NCBI RefSeq assembly: GCF_900129975.1
Contig: NZ_FSRG01000006.1
Span: 1-64,000 of the forward strand
Source: Halodesulfovibrio marinisediminis DSM 17456
GTDB lineage: Bacteria > Desulfobacterota > Desulfovibrionia > Desulfovibrionales > Desulfovibrionaceae
DNA length: 64,000 bases
Direction of reading: 5' to 3'
Part shown: positions 1-9,023 of the stretch, piece after piece
How the letters are laid out: every line of letters starts with the position of its first letter
Position numbering within the stretch: position 1 is the first letter of the stretch
Made by a program: the position numbers and the translations under genes
Notes under the pieces: generated by a model
Databases searched by the model: none
What the model saw: only the letters and a program-made list of their open reading frames with translations
What the model was told of the DNA's origin: nothing

Positions 1-12
1 CATGATCGACGC

Positions 13-89
13 GGGGATGTAGCTCAGTTGGATAGAGTACCTGGCTACGAACCAGTTGGTCGGGAGTTCGAATCTTCCCATCCCCGCCA
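13..89 (+). tRNA. tRNA-Arg (ACG), copy 1
   Basis: 77-nt cloverleaf with a 7-bp acceptor stem GGGGATG/CATCCCC, D arm, anticodon loop CTACGAA (anticodon ACG), T loop TTCGAAT, discriminator G and encoded CCA. Closely resembles bacterial tRNA-Arg(ACG). A34 would be converted to inosine by TadA, which is encoded at 11.97 kb. Identical copies lie at 2864 and 3546. Its promoter lies left of the window. Confidence 0.97.
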
Positions 90-100
90 TTGTCTATAAA

Positions 101-134
101 GGCTGCTAGTTTTTTTAACTAGCAGCCTTTTTTT
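101..134 (+). terminator. Rho-independent terminator of tRNA-Arg copy 1
   Basis: GGCTGCTAGT pairs with ACTAGCAGCC across a T-rich loop and is followed by a run of T. The same terminator, slightly changed, follows the two other tRNA-Arg copies. Confidence 0.9.
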
Positions 135-249
135 ATTCCCTCTTCTTCATCCCCGTTCTTTCCTTTACACTTTCTGATCTATCTATCATCCCCTGCATTG
201 CGCAATGTACCACCCAATTTATCAGTCCCCCCTCGCACACATCACATAC

Positions 250-283
250 AAAAAAAGACCTGACAATTGCCAGGTCCTTTTAA
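250..283 (-). terminator. Terminator of the effector/chaperone operon
   Basis: GACCTG pairs with CAGGTC, with an A tract on the left that reads as a T tract on the minus strand. It lies 20 bp past the end of the chaperone gene. Confidence 0.75.
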
Positions 284-303
284 AAACATAAAAAACGGTG
301 TGC

Positions 304-756
304 TTAAATTCGAATATTGTGGGCACCTAAATGCATCGTTTGATCCGCCATCCCAAGGGATTGATCATCACTATCCAGTTGCTTTTTCCAATATTCCGCC
401 GCACCCAAAATATCTGAAAGTGCCTCTTCAATGTCGGCAATTTCTTCAAAAGGTAACTCGAATACTCTATGCAAACAGAGCTGCAACGTAGACTCATCAA
501 TAGACAGCGTTGCCCCGCCTGTATATGCCCACATGTAATTAGCCTTCAACACTTGAAAAAAAAGATCAGTATCGTCTTCAGAAACGCAACCAAGATAACA
601 AGCGACTACGAGCAATTTTTCTTCTTCTAGTAAAGAAAACGCGACATGAATGTCTTGAATAACACAACCTGCCTGCAAAGTATCATCAAGGGTAAGGTCT
701 GCCTGTATAATATCACCGACAGAATTCAATACGTCTTGTGTATGTTCTACGATCAT
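304..756 (-). CDS. Type III secretion chaperone, CesT/SycE-like
   Basis: 150 residues, acidic. The pattern LLVVACYLGCVSEDD, then LFFQVLKANYMW, then GGATLSIDES and LQLCLHRVFELPFEE matches the beta-alpha-beta layout of the class I type III secretion chaperones (CesT family): a hydrophobic strand, a helix carrying L-x-A-N, a G-G-A-T-L strand and an acidic C-terminal helix. Such chaperones bind the N-terminal part of one effector in the cytoplasm and hand it to the secretion apparatus. The gene starts 34 bp after the candidate effector, after a GGGAG ribosome site, and ends just before a terminator, so the pair forms one transcript. Family assignment is by pattern; no secretion machinery genes are in the window. 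Confidence 0.65.
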   Translation of the reverse strand: MIVEHTQDVLNSVGDIIQADLTLDDTLQAGCVIQDIHVAFSLLEEEKLLVVACYLGCVSEDDTDLFFQVLKANYMWAYTGGATLSIDESTLQLCLHRVFELPFEEIADIEEALSDILGAAEYWKKQLDSDDQSLGMADQTMHLGAHNIRI

Positions 757-790
757 AAAAAACTCCCAACGTTAACTGATCTACGACAAC

Positions 791-2539
791 CTAAGCCGAC
801 TCTCTATTTAAACGCTCAGAAACATTCACTAGATCACGAATAATCAGTACAGAATCTAAATTAGAATTTGGAGCAGTTCGTTCAAGAACGTCCAAAATAT
901 TAAGCCCGACTCCATCAGCCAACGTGCTGATTCCCCCAAGTAACTCCATACACACACCAGCCTCAGCATCAGTCTTCGCCATTGTTAAAGTATCCCCGAC
1001 CGTTTTACTGAACTCGAGCATCTGCGGTGTTTGCAGCAGATCAACTATGTCCTTTCGTTGTTCATCGCTAAGAGTTTGTAGTTCTTTGCTAAGAGACTGC
1101 GCAAGCGGTCCCTCGCTATCATCTTCAACTTCCTGATCGTCCGGCAAGACATTAGTTAAACGAGTAAGCAACACAGCAAATTTCTGAACAAAATTAGCGG
1201 TAGGAGTGGCACCCTGCGGAAGAGAAAGGCTATGCTTGCAAAGTGCGCGAGTTAACCCCTCAATTGAAGTCGAACGACTCTCATCCACATTTGTAAGCTC
1301 TGCATTAGTAAAAACAATTTCATCACCTACACGAAGCGAAATATTATCATAACGAAGCTTCATAGTATCGCTGAACTGCTGAAGTTGTTCCTTACAGTCA
1401 CTCACTATCTGCGAATCCAGCCCCAGTCTCTGGGCAATGCGAGAAAGAGCCGCCTGCGCATTTTGGCAATTACGCATCATACGAGCCACACCAAGGCCGG
1501 AGTTACTGCCAGCAGGATTGCCTTCATTCAAGATATTTGCGAATTCTGGATCTACCTTTTTAAAATCGGCAATCAAATTGGTAAAACCCTTTTTAATATC
1601 GGTACTTACTCGTTCCTTTCTTGAGCCGCCTTCCTTCGGTCTGAAAATTGTCGTTTTAATATGACGAAGGAAATGTCCGATATCAGCCCATTTAAACCTT
1701 CTGCTTGCTGCTTCCACACCAGAATTTCTTCCGAACAGCTTTGACAACGCAGCACCATGCGGTTCCATTTTTAAGAACACCCTGTCTTTTCCATCAGGCG
1801 TATCCGCAGGCATAGCCCCATATAACAACGTGCCTTTAGCAAAAGGTAACTCCATGTCTATTCCACGGTGCGTATTACCAGCCGCTTGATACTCTTTTAT
1901 ATGTGTTGAAGCGCGGATATACCCTTCAGGATTTCTATCCAAAAAATTTTTCAGTCGACCACCCTGATCTTCGAGAACAAAAGCTCCTTCTGAAAATGTA
2001 ACAGACTTCTGCTGTGCACGTACTGACAAAAAAGTCATCAGATCACGAACTGCATCCTTATCTGAAGTAACCTGCTCTCCACTCATAATGGATTGATACA
2101 ACTGTGCGCCATTGTTAATGCGAGGTTGAAGCGTATCCGCAAGGGCATTGTGCATTATAATTCTACCGTCAGCAGGATCATGGAACCTTTCATTACCCAA
2201 CATTTTTTTGATCACACGCGTGAGGCTGTGTATCTCTTTTGAGGTCAGGGTACTTGCGCTCACCACAGCAGAACTGTTATCCGGTGGCACACTCACCGCA
2301 AGATGCATTGGCTTATACTGAGAAAGTTTTTCTTTCAGCGGAGACTGTTTTTGAGCACGCAACTTCGACAAATCTGCCCGAGGAACTTCCTGACGTCCTG
2401 CAGCACGAACTACGTCTGGACGCACAGCGCTTACGCCGCTCCCGGATTGTTGAACATCTTGCGCATTCGAGACATTAATTGTGTCATTCCTTACGGGCCG
2501 CGAAACTAAGTTAGCTCCAATATTTCCTACAGGTGGCAT
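791..2539 (-). CDS. Candidate type III secreted effector
   Basis: 582 residues without signal peptide or membrane segments. Residues 1-75 are rich in Ser, Gln, Val and Arg and look disordered, as expected for a type III secretion signal and chaperone-binding region. The rest is mostly helical, with a conserved-looking block near residues 220-270 (RGIDMELPF, TLLYGAM, RVFLKMEPHG). I do not recognise the catalytic fold. Start chosen at the ATG behind AAGGAG. The effector role is inferred from the adjoining CesT-like chaperone. Desulfovibrio vulgaris and Lawsonia are known to carry type III systems. The pair sits between two identical tRNA genes, which suggests acquisition or rearrangement at a tRNA locus. 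Confidence 0.5.
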   Translation of the reverse strand: MPPVGNIGANLVSRPVRNDTINVSNAQDVQQSGSGVSAVRPDVVRAAGRQEVPRADLSKLRAQKQSPLKEKLSQYKPMHLAVSVPPDNSSAVVSASTLTSKEIHSLTRVIKKMLGNERFHDPADGRIIMHNALADTLQPRINNGAQLYQSIMSGEQVTSDKDAVRDLMTFLSVRAQQKSVTFSEGAFVLEDQGGRLKNFLDRNPEGYIRASTHIKEYQAAGNTHRGIDMELPFAKGTLLYGAMPADTPDGKDRVFLKMEPHGAALSKLFGRNSGVEAASRRFKWADIGHFLRHIKTTIFRPKEGGSRKERVSTDIKKGFTNLIADFKKVDPEFANILNEGNPAGSNSGLGVARMMRNCQNAQAALSRIAQRLGLDSQIVSDCKEQLQQFSDTMKLRYDNISLRVGDEIVFTNAELTNVDESRSTSIEGLTRALCKHSLSLPQGATPTANFVQKFAVLLTRLTNVLPDDQEVEDDSEGPLAQSLSKELQTLSDEQRKDIVDLLQTPQMLEFSKTVGDTLTMAKTDAEAGVCMELLGGISTLADGVGLNILDVLERTAPNSNLDSVLIIRDLVNVSERLNRESA

Positions 2540-2802
2540 TACGTACGCTCCTTACTTCTAAAAAAATTACTGCATACAACTTCCAGATGCACACAATGTA
2601 CCAAAAAAAAACGCTTTATTTTCAAGAACGAAAAGCCTCCACAAATCCTTCAATACGAACTTTGTTGGCAAATTGACAAAAAAATTAGCACCAACAATCC
2701 GCAAATACCATCAGAGCAACGCTTATCATAAACCACCCATCTCAAACTGACGTAGAAAGCTATCCTCAACCCCCTGCCTTGCATATTTTTTTCTAAAACT
2801 TC

Positions 2803-2831
2803 TTGACGAACCCCCTTCACAGGCATATACA
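2803..2831 (+). promoter_or_regulatory. Promoter of tRNA-Arg copy 2
   Basis: TTGACG, 17-bp spacer, TATACA; the mature tRNA begins 33 bp further on. The same arrangement precedes copy 3, and the flanking sequence is similar, so promoter and tRNA were duplicated together. Confidence 0.8.
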
Positions 2832-2863
2832 TCTTTCCGCGCTGAGAAATCAGACAACACTGC

Positions 2864-2940
2864 GGGGATGTAGCTCAGTTGGATAGAGTACCTGGCTACG
2901 AACCAGTTGGTCGGGAGTTCGAATCTTCCCATCCCCGCCA
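2864..2940 (+). tRNA. tRNA-Arg (ACG), copy 2
   Basis: Identical to copy 1 over 77 nt, anticodon ACG in the loop CTACGAA, CCA encoded. Confidence 0.97.
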
Positions 2941-2951
2941 TTGCTAATACA

Positions 2952-2983
2952 GGCTGCTAGTTTTTTACTGGCAGCCTTTTTTT
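2952..2983 (+). terminator. Terminator of tRNA-Arg copy 2
   Basis: GGCTGCTAGT pairs with ACTGGCAGCC, followed by seven T. Confidence 0.9.
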
Positions 2984-3482
2984 ATGCCTGCTAAATACTC
3001 AGCGCCCCTCTCCAACCTCCCAAGCCTAACTTTTTCTCATAAAGCTACTTTCCACACCATTCCATACGTTCGATTTAAGGGAATAAAAAAAATAAATCGA
3101 CTTACACCCTACATAGAAGCACTTTTTTTGCCATACGCCGCATTATCGCCTTTAAATTAAAAATCAAAAATTTTGAGATACTAAATGAACTTTTTACGTT
3201 CTTATTTCTGTTCTCATCACATTCCTCCTTCCAGCTCGGGTGCTAATGTCATGAGTGCTCCCCCCTGCTCAACCTAAAAAGCTCACTTTTGAAAAGCAGG
3301 TCCAATTCATGACAGGAAAGAATTACACAGCGAATCGCTCACATCATTATCGCTGGCAGGTAATCATTACGTTAAGAAGGACTCCACGGCATACTGAACG
3401 CGAAATGCATATCACCTTGAGGGCAGCAACACGCCACTGCTCCAGAATTTAAAAAACTTACCTAGTTTTTTTCATAAAGTTC
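2984..3482. other. Intergenic stretch between tRNA-Arg copies 2 and 3
   Basis: About 500 bp with no convincing gene on either strand. The last 40 bp resemble the upstream region of copy 2. I see no other structure. Confidence 0.6.
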
Positions 3483-3511
3483 TTGACGATCACGGCGTAC
3501 AGACATATACC
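3483..3511 (+). promoter_or_regulatory. Promoter of tRNA-Arg copy 3
   Basis: TTGACG, 17-bp spacer, TATACC; the tRNA begins 35 bp downstream. Confidence 0.8.
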
Positions 3512-3545
3512 TCTTTTCGCGCTGAGGGAATCAGCACGACACTGC

Positions 3546-3622
3546 GGGGATGTAGCTCAGTTGGATAGAGTACCTGGCTACGAACCAGTTGGTCGGGAGT
3601 TCGAATCTTCCCATCCCCGCCA
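3546..3622 (+). tRNA. tRNA-Arg (ACG), copy 3
   Basis: Identical to copies 1 and 2 over 77 nt, with CCA encoded. Confidence 0.97.
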
Positions 3623-3632
3623 TTGCTAATAC

Positions 3633-3663
3633 AGGCTGCTAGTTTTACTGGCAGCCTTTTTTT
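3633..3663 (+). terminator. Terminator of tRNA-Arg copy 3
   Basis: GGCTGCTAGT pairs with ACTGGCAGCC across a short loop, followed by T7. Confidence 0.9.
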
Positions 3664-3757
3664 ATGGAATTTTGATTTTTTCCACAGAACATTACTTGCC
3701 TCATCCCCCCCTTCAACATTCTATCGACCCCATACCCAACTGAAACTACATACAAAA

Positions 3758-3787
3758 AGCCCCTTGCGGAAAACTCCACAAGGGGCT
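3758..3787 (-). terminator. Terminator of the EamA-type transporter gene
   Basis: AGCCCCTTG pairs with CAAGGGGCT; the preceding A tract is a T tract on the minus strand. It lies 23 bp past the gene. Confidence 0.85.
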
Positions 3788-3810
3788 CATCTTTTCTAAT
3801 TAGCTGATAC

Positions 3811-4701
3811 CTACCGTTGCTCAGTATAACTCATGACCTGCAACAGCACAGTTGCCACAGCAGAAATCAGAATGCCGAACATGATTGAATACGACAACGC
3901 ATTGCCGTTCACTACATAATCGAGAATAGCAACACATGCCGGACTCAAGTAGATGTAGGCAGTAACATTGTTTGGAGTCAGCGTGATTGATGCTTTCTGA
4001 AACAGATACGAAGTAACAAGTGTTGTGCCGATGGCAAGGTACAACATGCTTGCGTAATCACCAGCAGTCAGCAGATTCCACTGCAACGGAATACCAAACA
4101 CCAGTGCTGCAATCGCCATCCAGATTGTTCCGCCCAGCAGTGTACAACATGTAAGCACAGCGACACTGTCCTGCCTGTACAGAAGCTTAAGTGTAATCGT
4201 ATACCCGCACATGGAAAAGACACCCAACATGAAAAGCATGTCACCGGAGTTGAGGGAAAGACTTTGGAGCGCATCCAAGCTCCCTTTAAAAACAACCCAT
4301 ACGGTGCCTAACACTCCTAACAAATAGACCAAGGTACGCTTCAAACCCACCCGTTGTTTCAAAAACACTGCACTCAGCAATGCGGTAATAAACGGAGTAA
4401 GTGTAGAGATAGTGCCCGTGTTCAGCACGGTTGTTGTCAGCAGCGCTCCGAACAAACAAACAAAATAGGTACAGTAAAAGAAACTGATAATGAATGACCG
4501 TGGAAATACCGAAGGAATTTGCCTGCGATAGCGCGGAGTCAACAACACTGCCGGCACTAAACAGGCACTTGCTATGACAAAGCGGAGCAGGTTCAGCGAG
4601 ACGGGGTGCACCTGCCCTGTCACATTTTCAGATGCGATGAATGATCCTGCAATCAAAAAAGTTGCAAACAGAATCAGGCCATGAGCCTTAAGGATTTCCA
4701 T
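3811..4701 (-). CDS. EamA/DMT-family transporter
   Basis: 296 residues with about ten hydrophobic segments arranged as two similar halves, the standard EamA (drug/metabolite transporter superfamily) design. The first half holds the typical segment around ENVTGQVHPVSLNLLRF; the second ends in a hydrophobic helix pair before a short basic tail. It acts in the inner membrane as an exporter or importer of a small metabolite that cannot be predicted. An in-frame start lies 36 bp upstream, but GAAGGAA sits 8 bp before the ATG at 4701, so the shorter start is preferred. Single-gene unit between two terminators. A distinct member of the family lies at 13.1 kb. Confidence 0.85.
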   Translation of the reverse strand: MEILKAHGLILFATFLIAGSFIASENVTGQVHPVSLNLLRFVIASACLVPAVLLTPRYRRQIPSVFPRSFIISFFYCTYFVCLFGALLTTTVLNTGTISTLTPFITALLSAVFLKQRVGLKRTLVYLLGVLGTVWVVFKGSLDALQSLSLNSGDMLFMLGVFSMCGYTITLKLLYRQDSVAVLTCCTLLGGTIWMAIAALVFGIPLQWNLLTAGDYASMLYLAIGTTLVTSYLFQKASITLTPNNVTAYIYLSPACVAILDYVVNGNALSYSIMFGILISAVATVLLQVMSYTEQR

Positions 4702-4767
4702 AGATTGATTCCTTCGATTTGTGTTGTGACAGCACATAGTGAGTTCTGTTTTTTGTGCACAAAAAAA

Positions 4768-4787
4768 GGCTACTCAAAAGAGCAGCC
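4768..4787 (-). terminator. Terminator of glpX
   Basis: GGCTACTC pairs with GAGCAGCC around AAAA, with seven A on the left (T tract on the minus strand). Confidence 0.85.
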
Positions 4788-4808
4788 TTTTTACAAACAA
4801 ATCTGAGA

Positions 4809-5780
4809 CTATAAGCCTTCAGGGCGAACGCGATCCCAGTTGTGGATGCTTTCGAGGTAACGGATAGAACCACTGTGACCTTTAATAACCATGGAGTGGG
4901 TCACTGCGCCGGTACCGGTGTACTGTACGCCGCGAAGGAAGGTGCCACCGGAAATACCGGTTGCTGCGAAGTATACTTCGTCGCTGCGAACGAGAGTATT
5001 AACAGTGTGGATTTCGCGAAGGTCGATACCTGCTTCGAGGATCGCTTCTTTTTCCACGTAAGACTGAGGGTCAAGACGAGCGAAGATCTGGCCGCCTACA
5101 CCTTTGATTGCGCAAGCTGCGATTACGCCTTCAGGTGTACCGCCGGTACCCATCATTACGTCTACTTCACTGCGCGGATCAACTGCCATCAGTGCGCCTG
5201 CAACGTCACCGTCTGTGTGCAGCTGAATACGTGCGCCTGCTTCACGAATCTTAGCAATAAGATGTTCGTGACGTGGCTTATCCAAAACAAATACTACGAG
5301 GTCGTCAACGTCTTTGCCGAGAGCTTTCGCAATGTTGTTCAGGTTTTCTTTAACTGGAGCATCGATGTCTACAACATCTTTTGCTGCTGGTGGAACAACA
5401 AGCTTCTGCATGTAGTAGCTTGGACCAGGGTTGTACATGGTACCTGCTGGAGCAGTACCTACAACAGAAATAGCGTTAGGACGACCGTATGCAAGAAGGT
5501 TGGTGCCTTCAACAGGGTCCACCGCAACGTCAACCTGCGGTCCTTTACCTCTGCCGAGTTTTTCACCATTGAAGAGCATAGGCGCTTCATCTTTTTCACC
5601 CTCGCCAATAATAACCTGACCGCTGAGGTACAAGTTATTGAAGGCATAACGCATTGCATCAACGGCTGCACCGTCGCCCTCGTTCTTCTGTCCCTTGCCG
5701 AGCCAGCGGCCGGATGCCAATGCTGCTGCCTCTGTAACGCGAACAAGGTCTAAAGCAAGGTTTCTGTGGGCGGCTTCCAT
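4809..5780 (-). CDS. glpX: Class II fructose-1,6-bisphosphatase
   Basis: 323 residues, the usual GlpX length. Hydrolyses fructose 1,6-bisphosphate to fructose 6-phosphate in gluconeogenesis, in the cytoplasm, with a divalent metal. Visible hallmarks are GEGEKDEAPML, the DPVEGTN metal and phosphate site, and TGGTPEGV. The start at 5780 is preferred over an in-frame one 36 bp upstream because GGAGGAG lies just before it. It is a single-gene unit with its own terminator. A 303-codon open frame on the opposite strand is a shadow of this gene. Confidence 0.97.
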   Translation of the reverse strand: MEAAHRNLALDLVRVTEAAALASGRWLGKGQKNEGDGAAVDAMRYAFNNLYLSGQVIIGEGEKDEAPMLFNGEKLGRGKGPQVDVAVDPVEGTNLLAYGRPNAISVVGTAPAGTMYNPGPSYYMQKLVVPPAAKDVVDIDAPVKENLNNIAKALGKDVDDLVVFVLDKPRHEHLIAKIREAGARIQLHTDGDVAGALMAVDPRSEVDVMMGTGGTPEGVIAACAIKGVGGQIFARLDPQSYVEKEAILEAGIDLREIHTVNTLVRSDEVYFAATGISGGTFLRGVQYTGTGAVTHSMVIKGHSGSIRYLESIHNWDRVRPEGL

Positions 5781-5981
5781 CGGGTCTCCTCCAAAATATA
5801 AGTTGCTGATACACATAAAAATATGTGTGGCAGATTATTAGCAAAGCCTGTGAAACATCACAGAGCTTCTGAACTGCAAAAAATAAAAACCAACGCAGCG
5901 TGCCTGCGGTCAACGGTCTGCCAGCGGTTTGTTTACCCTAGGTAGCACGCACCTTCAAGCTTAAACCGCGGAATAAAAAAA

Positions 5982-6007
5982 GGGAGACCACTTCAATGTG
6001 GTCTCCC
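5982..6007 (-). terminator. Terminator of the OmpH-like lipoprotein gene
   Basis: GGGAGACCAC pairs perfectly with GTGGTCTCCC; the A tract on the left serves the minus strand. Confidence 0.9.
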
Positions 6008-6057
6008 GGTTCTATACTATTAACCAACCCTAAATGCCAGTAGGGTTTTTGTGAATA

Positions 6058-6729
6058 TTACTGCTTTTTTGTGTCTTTTGCGTCAGGGGTGTCAACAAGC
6101 TTATCAGCTGGCGCTTCATCTTTCTTTTCTTCTACCTGCTTTGCAACGTCGCCTTCCTGCTCTTCAACCTTTTTTTCCGCCTCAATAGCTTCATCAGCCA
6201 CTTTTTCTGCTTCTGACTCTACGTTCTTTTCCTCATCTGAAGCTAACGCAGGGGATTCAAAAGTTACTTTCTCTTTGTTCATAATAGCAACAATTTCATC
6301 AGTTGCGTCTACAGACTTATCGTAGCTCAATGCCTGCTCGATAGGGATAACAAGCGATACATTGTTTTCTTTGCGGTACTGTTCAAGCACTTTCTGGAAT
6401 AAATCGTTTAGCTTGGAAACAACCATCTGCTGCTCAGCAGAAACACGCTCCTGAATTTTAGCAACTTCCGCCTGAAGCTCGCTCACCACATTAGGATTCT
6501 GACCTTTTGTTTCCGCAGCTTCTTTTTGCAAATCTTTAAACTGCTGCTGAACTTCAGCACTTACTTTTTCCAAATAGGCCATGCCGTCTTTACCCGGCTG
6601 ACAATCCTGAAAAACCTTTGCAGGGTCTACTACAGCAACTTTTGGAGAGGCATCACCCTTCATTTCCTGCTGACAGCCAACAAGAGCTAAACAACATACA
6701 GCAACACACAACAATACTAACTTTTTCAT
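6058..6729 (-). CDS. OmpH/Skp-like lipoprotein
   Basis: 223 residues. A signal peptide ends in a lipobox LVGC (Cys at about residue 19), so the protein is a lipoprotein. It is followed by an OmpH/Skp-type region: a short strand with VAVVDPAKVFQDC, a long charged coiled coil, and a returning strand VSLVIPIEQALSY. The last 60 residues are Glu/Lys/Ala-rich low complexity, unlike classical Skp, which is a soluble periplasmic chaperone of about 160 residues. Likely role: chaperone or structural helper for outer-membrane proteins. Start at the ATG after GGAG; a TTG four codons upstream overlaps that ribosome site and is rejected. Confidence 0.8.
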   Translation of the reverse strand: MKKLVLLCVAVCCLALVGCQQEMKGDASPKVAVVDPAKVFQDCQPGKDGMAYLEKVSAEVQQQFKDLQKEAAETKGQNPNVVSELQAEVAKIQERVSAEQQMVVSKLNDLFQKVLEQYRKENNVSLVIPIEQALSYDKSVDATDEIVAIMNKEKVTFESPALASDEEKNVESEAEKVADEAIEAEKKVEEQEGDVAKQVEEKKDEAPADKLVDTPDAKDTKKQ

Positions 6730-6903
6730 CGATATCTCCAAGTGTTATTGAAGCCTCATATTCTTTCGTGATCAACACAATCAGGCACCAGTTTCAGAAG
6801 GTGCTAAGAAAATAAAGCAAATTACGGTTTTTCCCAAGGATTAATTACAATATTGCGGCTGGTTATCGAAAAAATAACAGCCTATAATAGGTAAGGACAT
6901 TTT

Positions 6904-7899
6904 TTACTCTGAAAAGATATATGCCTCTAGTTTCTTCAAATACTCTTCTACAGTATATTTACGGATTCTCTTAAGTTCCTGCCCCTTAACATCGCATCGA
7001 ACAAGAGACCGTTTGAAGGTCTTCAGCAGATACAAATGCGGTACCGAGTCAGCTTTCTTTAACTTCTTACCATCCATTGAGATGGTGTAATGCAAATCAA
7101 AATCAGCTGTAATTCTGTTCTGCCCCTCTTCCTGCGTAACGGTAACAATCTGCTTATCACCCCAGTAGACACCGTCTTCTGCCACACGCAATGCAGTGCG
7201 CTTTGCAGGAAGCTGTTGTCGCAGCATCTGTTCAATGTACTTTTTATCAAGAGTAGTCACGACTTCTGCATGGAACGGTTCAACTCGTTTGAACTTTACT
7301 GACCAGTTATTGAAGTACCGGTACTCCTTGGTAAAGAGCGAAAGCATTTCTCTGTCCTGTTCCTCAACAGATGGCGGCCACATGCATTCCTTGCGATATC
7401 TGTTAAGCACACGCTTTGGTGTTTCACTTCCAGATTCCGTAACCATGTCGTTTGCAGAACAGCGTACTTCATACACACCCTTGGTTGCATCATGTATATA
7501 TTGGAGTGTGAAAAAATATGTTGTTCGTGTATAATCAACAGCAACACCGTTTTTATACAACCATTGAATAAGCGTAACCGCAGCGTTTGTGTCACCAGCC
7601 CAGCTTACGTTTAATTCTTTAAAGATAGCGTATTCGTTATACCGATGTACCATACCACTGCGTAGAGCTTTCCAGTCCATCATGGAAACAAAAGCGTCTT
7701 GAAGGTGCTTTTTTGTTACAGGCGTTTTATCTTTATAGGCATCCAAAGAAAGCAAAGTGGTTACACGCGGTTCTGCAAAAAGCTCTCTATACATTACTGG
7801 CTTCTGTATAGCTGAATCTGTCTGAGCCACAGAGTCTGTGGCATTCACGCTGCAAAGAAAAAGAACTAAAAAAAACAGGCTGAGTATATTCTTCATCAT
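6904..7899 (-). CDS. Secreted protein of unknown function, paralogue of the next gene
   Basis: 331 residues beginning with a clear signal peptide (SLFFLVLFLCSVNAT). No known domain recognised. It shares an overall layout with the upstream lipoprotein: a segment with VTKKHLQDAF (here) or VTEQHIQDSL (there), then YEVR-x5-D/S-x-VTE in the middle, and a charged C-terminal tail. The two genes are 44 bp apart in the same direction and probably arose by tandem duplication. Likely exported to the periplasm or envelope. Confidence 0.75.
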   Translation of the reverse strand: MMKNILSLFFLVLFLCSVNATDSVAQTDSAIQKPVMYRELFAEPRVTTLLSLDAYKDKTPVTKKHLQDAFVSMMDWKALRSGMVHRYNEYAIFKELNVSWAGDTNAAVTLIQWLYKNGVAVDYTRTTYFFTLQYIHDATKGVYEVRCSANDMVTESGSETPKRVLNRYRKECMWPPSVEEQDREMLSLFTKEYRYFNNWSVKFKRVEPFHAEVVTTLDKKYIEQMLRQQLPAKRTALRVAEDGVYWGDKQIVTVTQEEGQNRITADFDLHYTISMDGKKLKKADSVPHLYLLKTFKRSLVRCDVKGQELKRIRKYTVEEYLKKLEAYIFSE

Positions 7900-7943
7900 A
7901 TATAGTCCTATGATCTACTTATGTAAAAGAGAACGACACACGT

Positions 7944-8867
7944 TTACTGCGCTTTAACAAACTCTTTGGTCAAAGCGAGTATCACCCATTCATCAAGAGC
8001 TAGTCTGTGACGAATCTCTTTCAGCCCTACTTCTTCTGGTAATTTTACATTACTCAAAAAGGTTACGCCTTCGATCGTATCTATCAGCTGAACTAACAAC
8101 TTGCCGTCAAAAAAGACTCCCCGCGGAGTAACAATAGCGCTTTCCCGCTCATCTGCCATGTATCGCATAAAATCAACGCGAATTTTTTCCGGATCACCGG
8201 AAACCGCTTCGCTGAACGAAACCGTGTTCATCTTCTGGTAGAAAACGACATTCTCGTTTTCATCCATAATATCCTGCATGGTGTTTCCCAGTGCCATCCG
8301 CACAGCGATGTCGTGTTTCCCCCACGGAGACGGGACAATATTTGTAAGATTGCACTTTGACGGCACATAGACGTCATCAGGAACATACTTGTAGTATCCG
8401 GCTGATGCAGTCTCCGTAACAATGCTGTTAGAGGTAAGACGCACTTCATAGTCTTTCTTTTCTGCGTCATGGTTCATCTCTACAGAGGCAGTATACGTAC
8501 GCAACAGCCATTCAAGTTCTTCACCATTTTTACGCAGTGACTTTTTCACCTGAATTTGAAGTGTAGATACATCATGCCAACGCACACTAGGGTGAGTAAA
8601 CGTATACAAGTCATCTTCTTCAGCCACTCTACTCATACTATTAAGTTTAACTTCCAAAACTCTTATAAGTGAATCTTGTATGTGCTGCTCAGTCACTGAA
8701 GTGTTGTCACAGAACACATCTGCTATACGTACTACATATATTTTTGATGCTTCATCAGAAATACGTGTAGTTACAGGAAGTGATGTTGTTGTTTTTTGAT
8801 GTACTGCGCTACACCCTGTCCACAAGAACATGAGCATAACAAAAAGGAGAATATTACATTTGCGCAT
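7944..8867 (-). CDS. Lipoprotein of unknown function, paralogue of the preceding entry
   Basis: 307 residues from the ATG that follows AGAGGAA; a longer frame to 8957 lacks a ribosome site. The N-terminus is a lipoprotein signal with lipobox WTGC. Shares the VTE-x-HIQDSL and YEVRLTSNSIVTE segments with the downstream secreted protein. Function unknown; both are probably envelope proteins made from one transcript. Confidence 0.75.
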   Translation of the reverse strand: MRKCNILLFVMLMFLWTGCSAVHQKTTTSLPVTTRISDEASKIYVVRIADVFCDNTSVTEQHIQDSLIRVLEVKLNSMSRVAEEDDLYTFTHPSVRWHDVSTLQIQVKKSLRKNGEELEWLLRTYTASVEMNHDAEKKDYEVRLTSNSIVTETASAGYYKYVPDDVYVPSKCNLTNIVPSPWGKHDIAVRMALGNTMQDIMDENENVVFYQKMNTVSFSEAVSGDPEKIRVDFMRYMADERESAIVTPRGVFFDGKLLVQLIDTIEGVTFLSNVKLPEEVGLKEIRHRLALDEWVILALTKEFVKAQ

Positions 8868-9000
8868 ACATTCCTCTATGAAACAATAAGCTAAGGTTAT
8901 AAGAACTGGTTCAACATCATAAAAAAAAACGAGCGTCAATATATTTGCAATAAGCACTTACCCTTATGACACTCAAAACAGTACGTACGACATAAAAAAA

Positions 9001-9023
9001 GGGCGAAGTTATACACTTCACCC
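9001..9023 (-). terminator. Terminator of the rsmD-coaD-miaA operon
   Basis: GGGCGAAGT pairs with ACTTCACCC with one mismatch; seven A on the left form the T tract on the minus strand. Confidence 0.8.

Noticed and set aside
4842-5753. 303-codon open frame on the plus strand
   Set aside because: Lies fully antisense to glpX, has Cys/Val-rich nonsense composition and no ribosome site.
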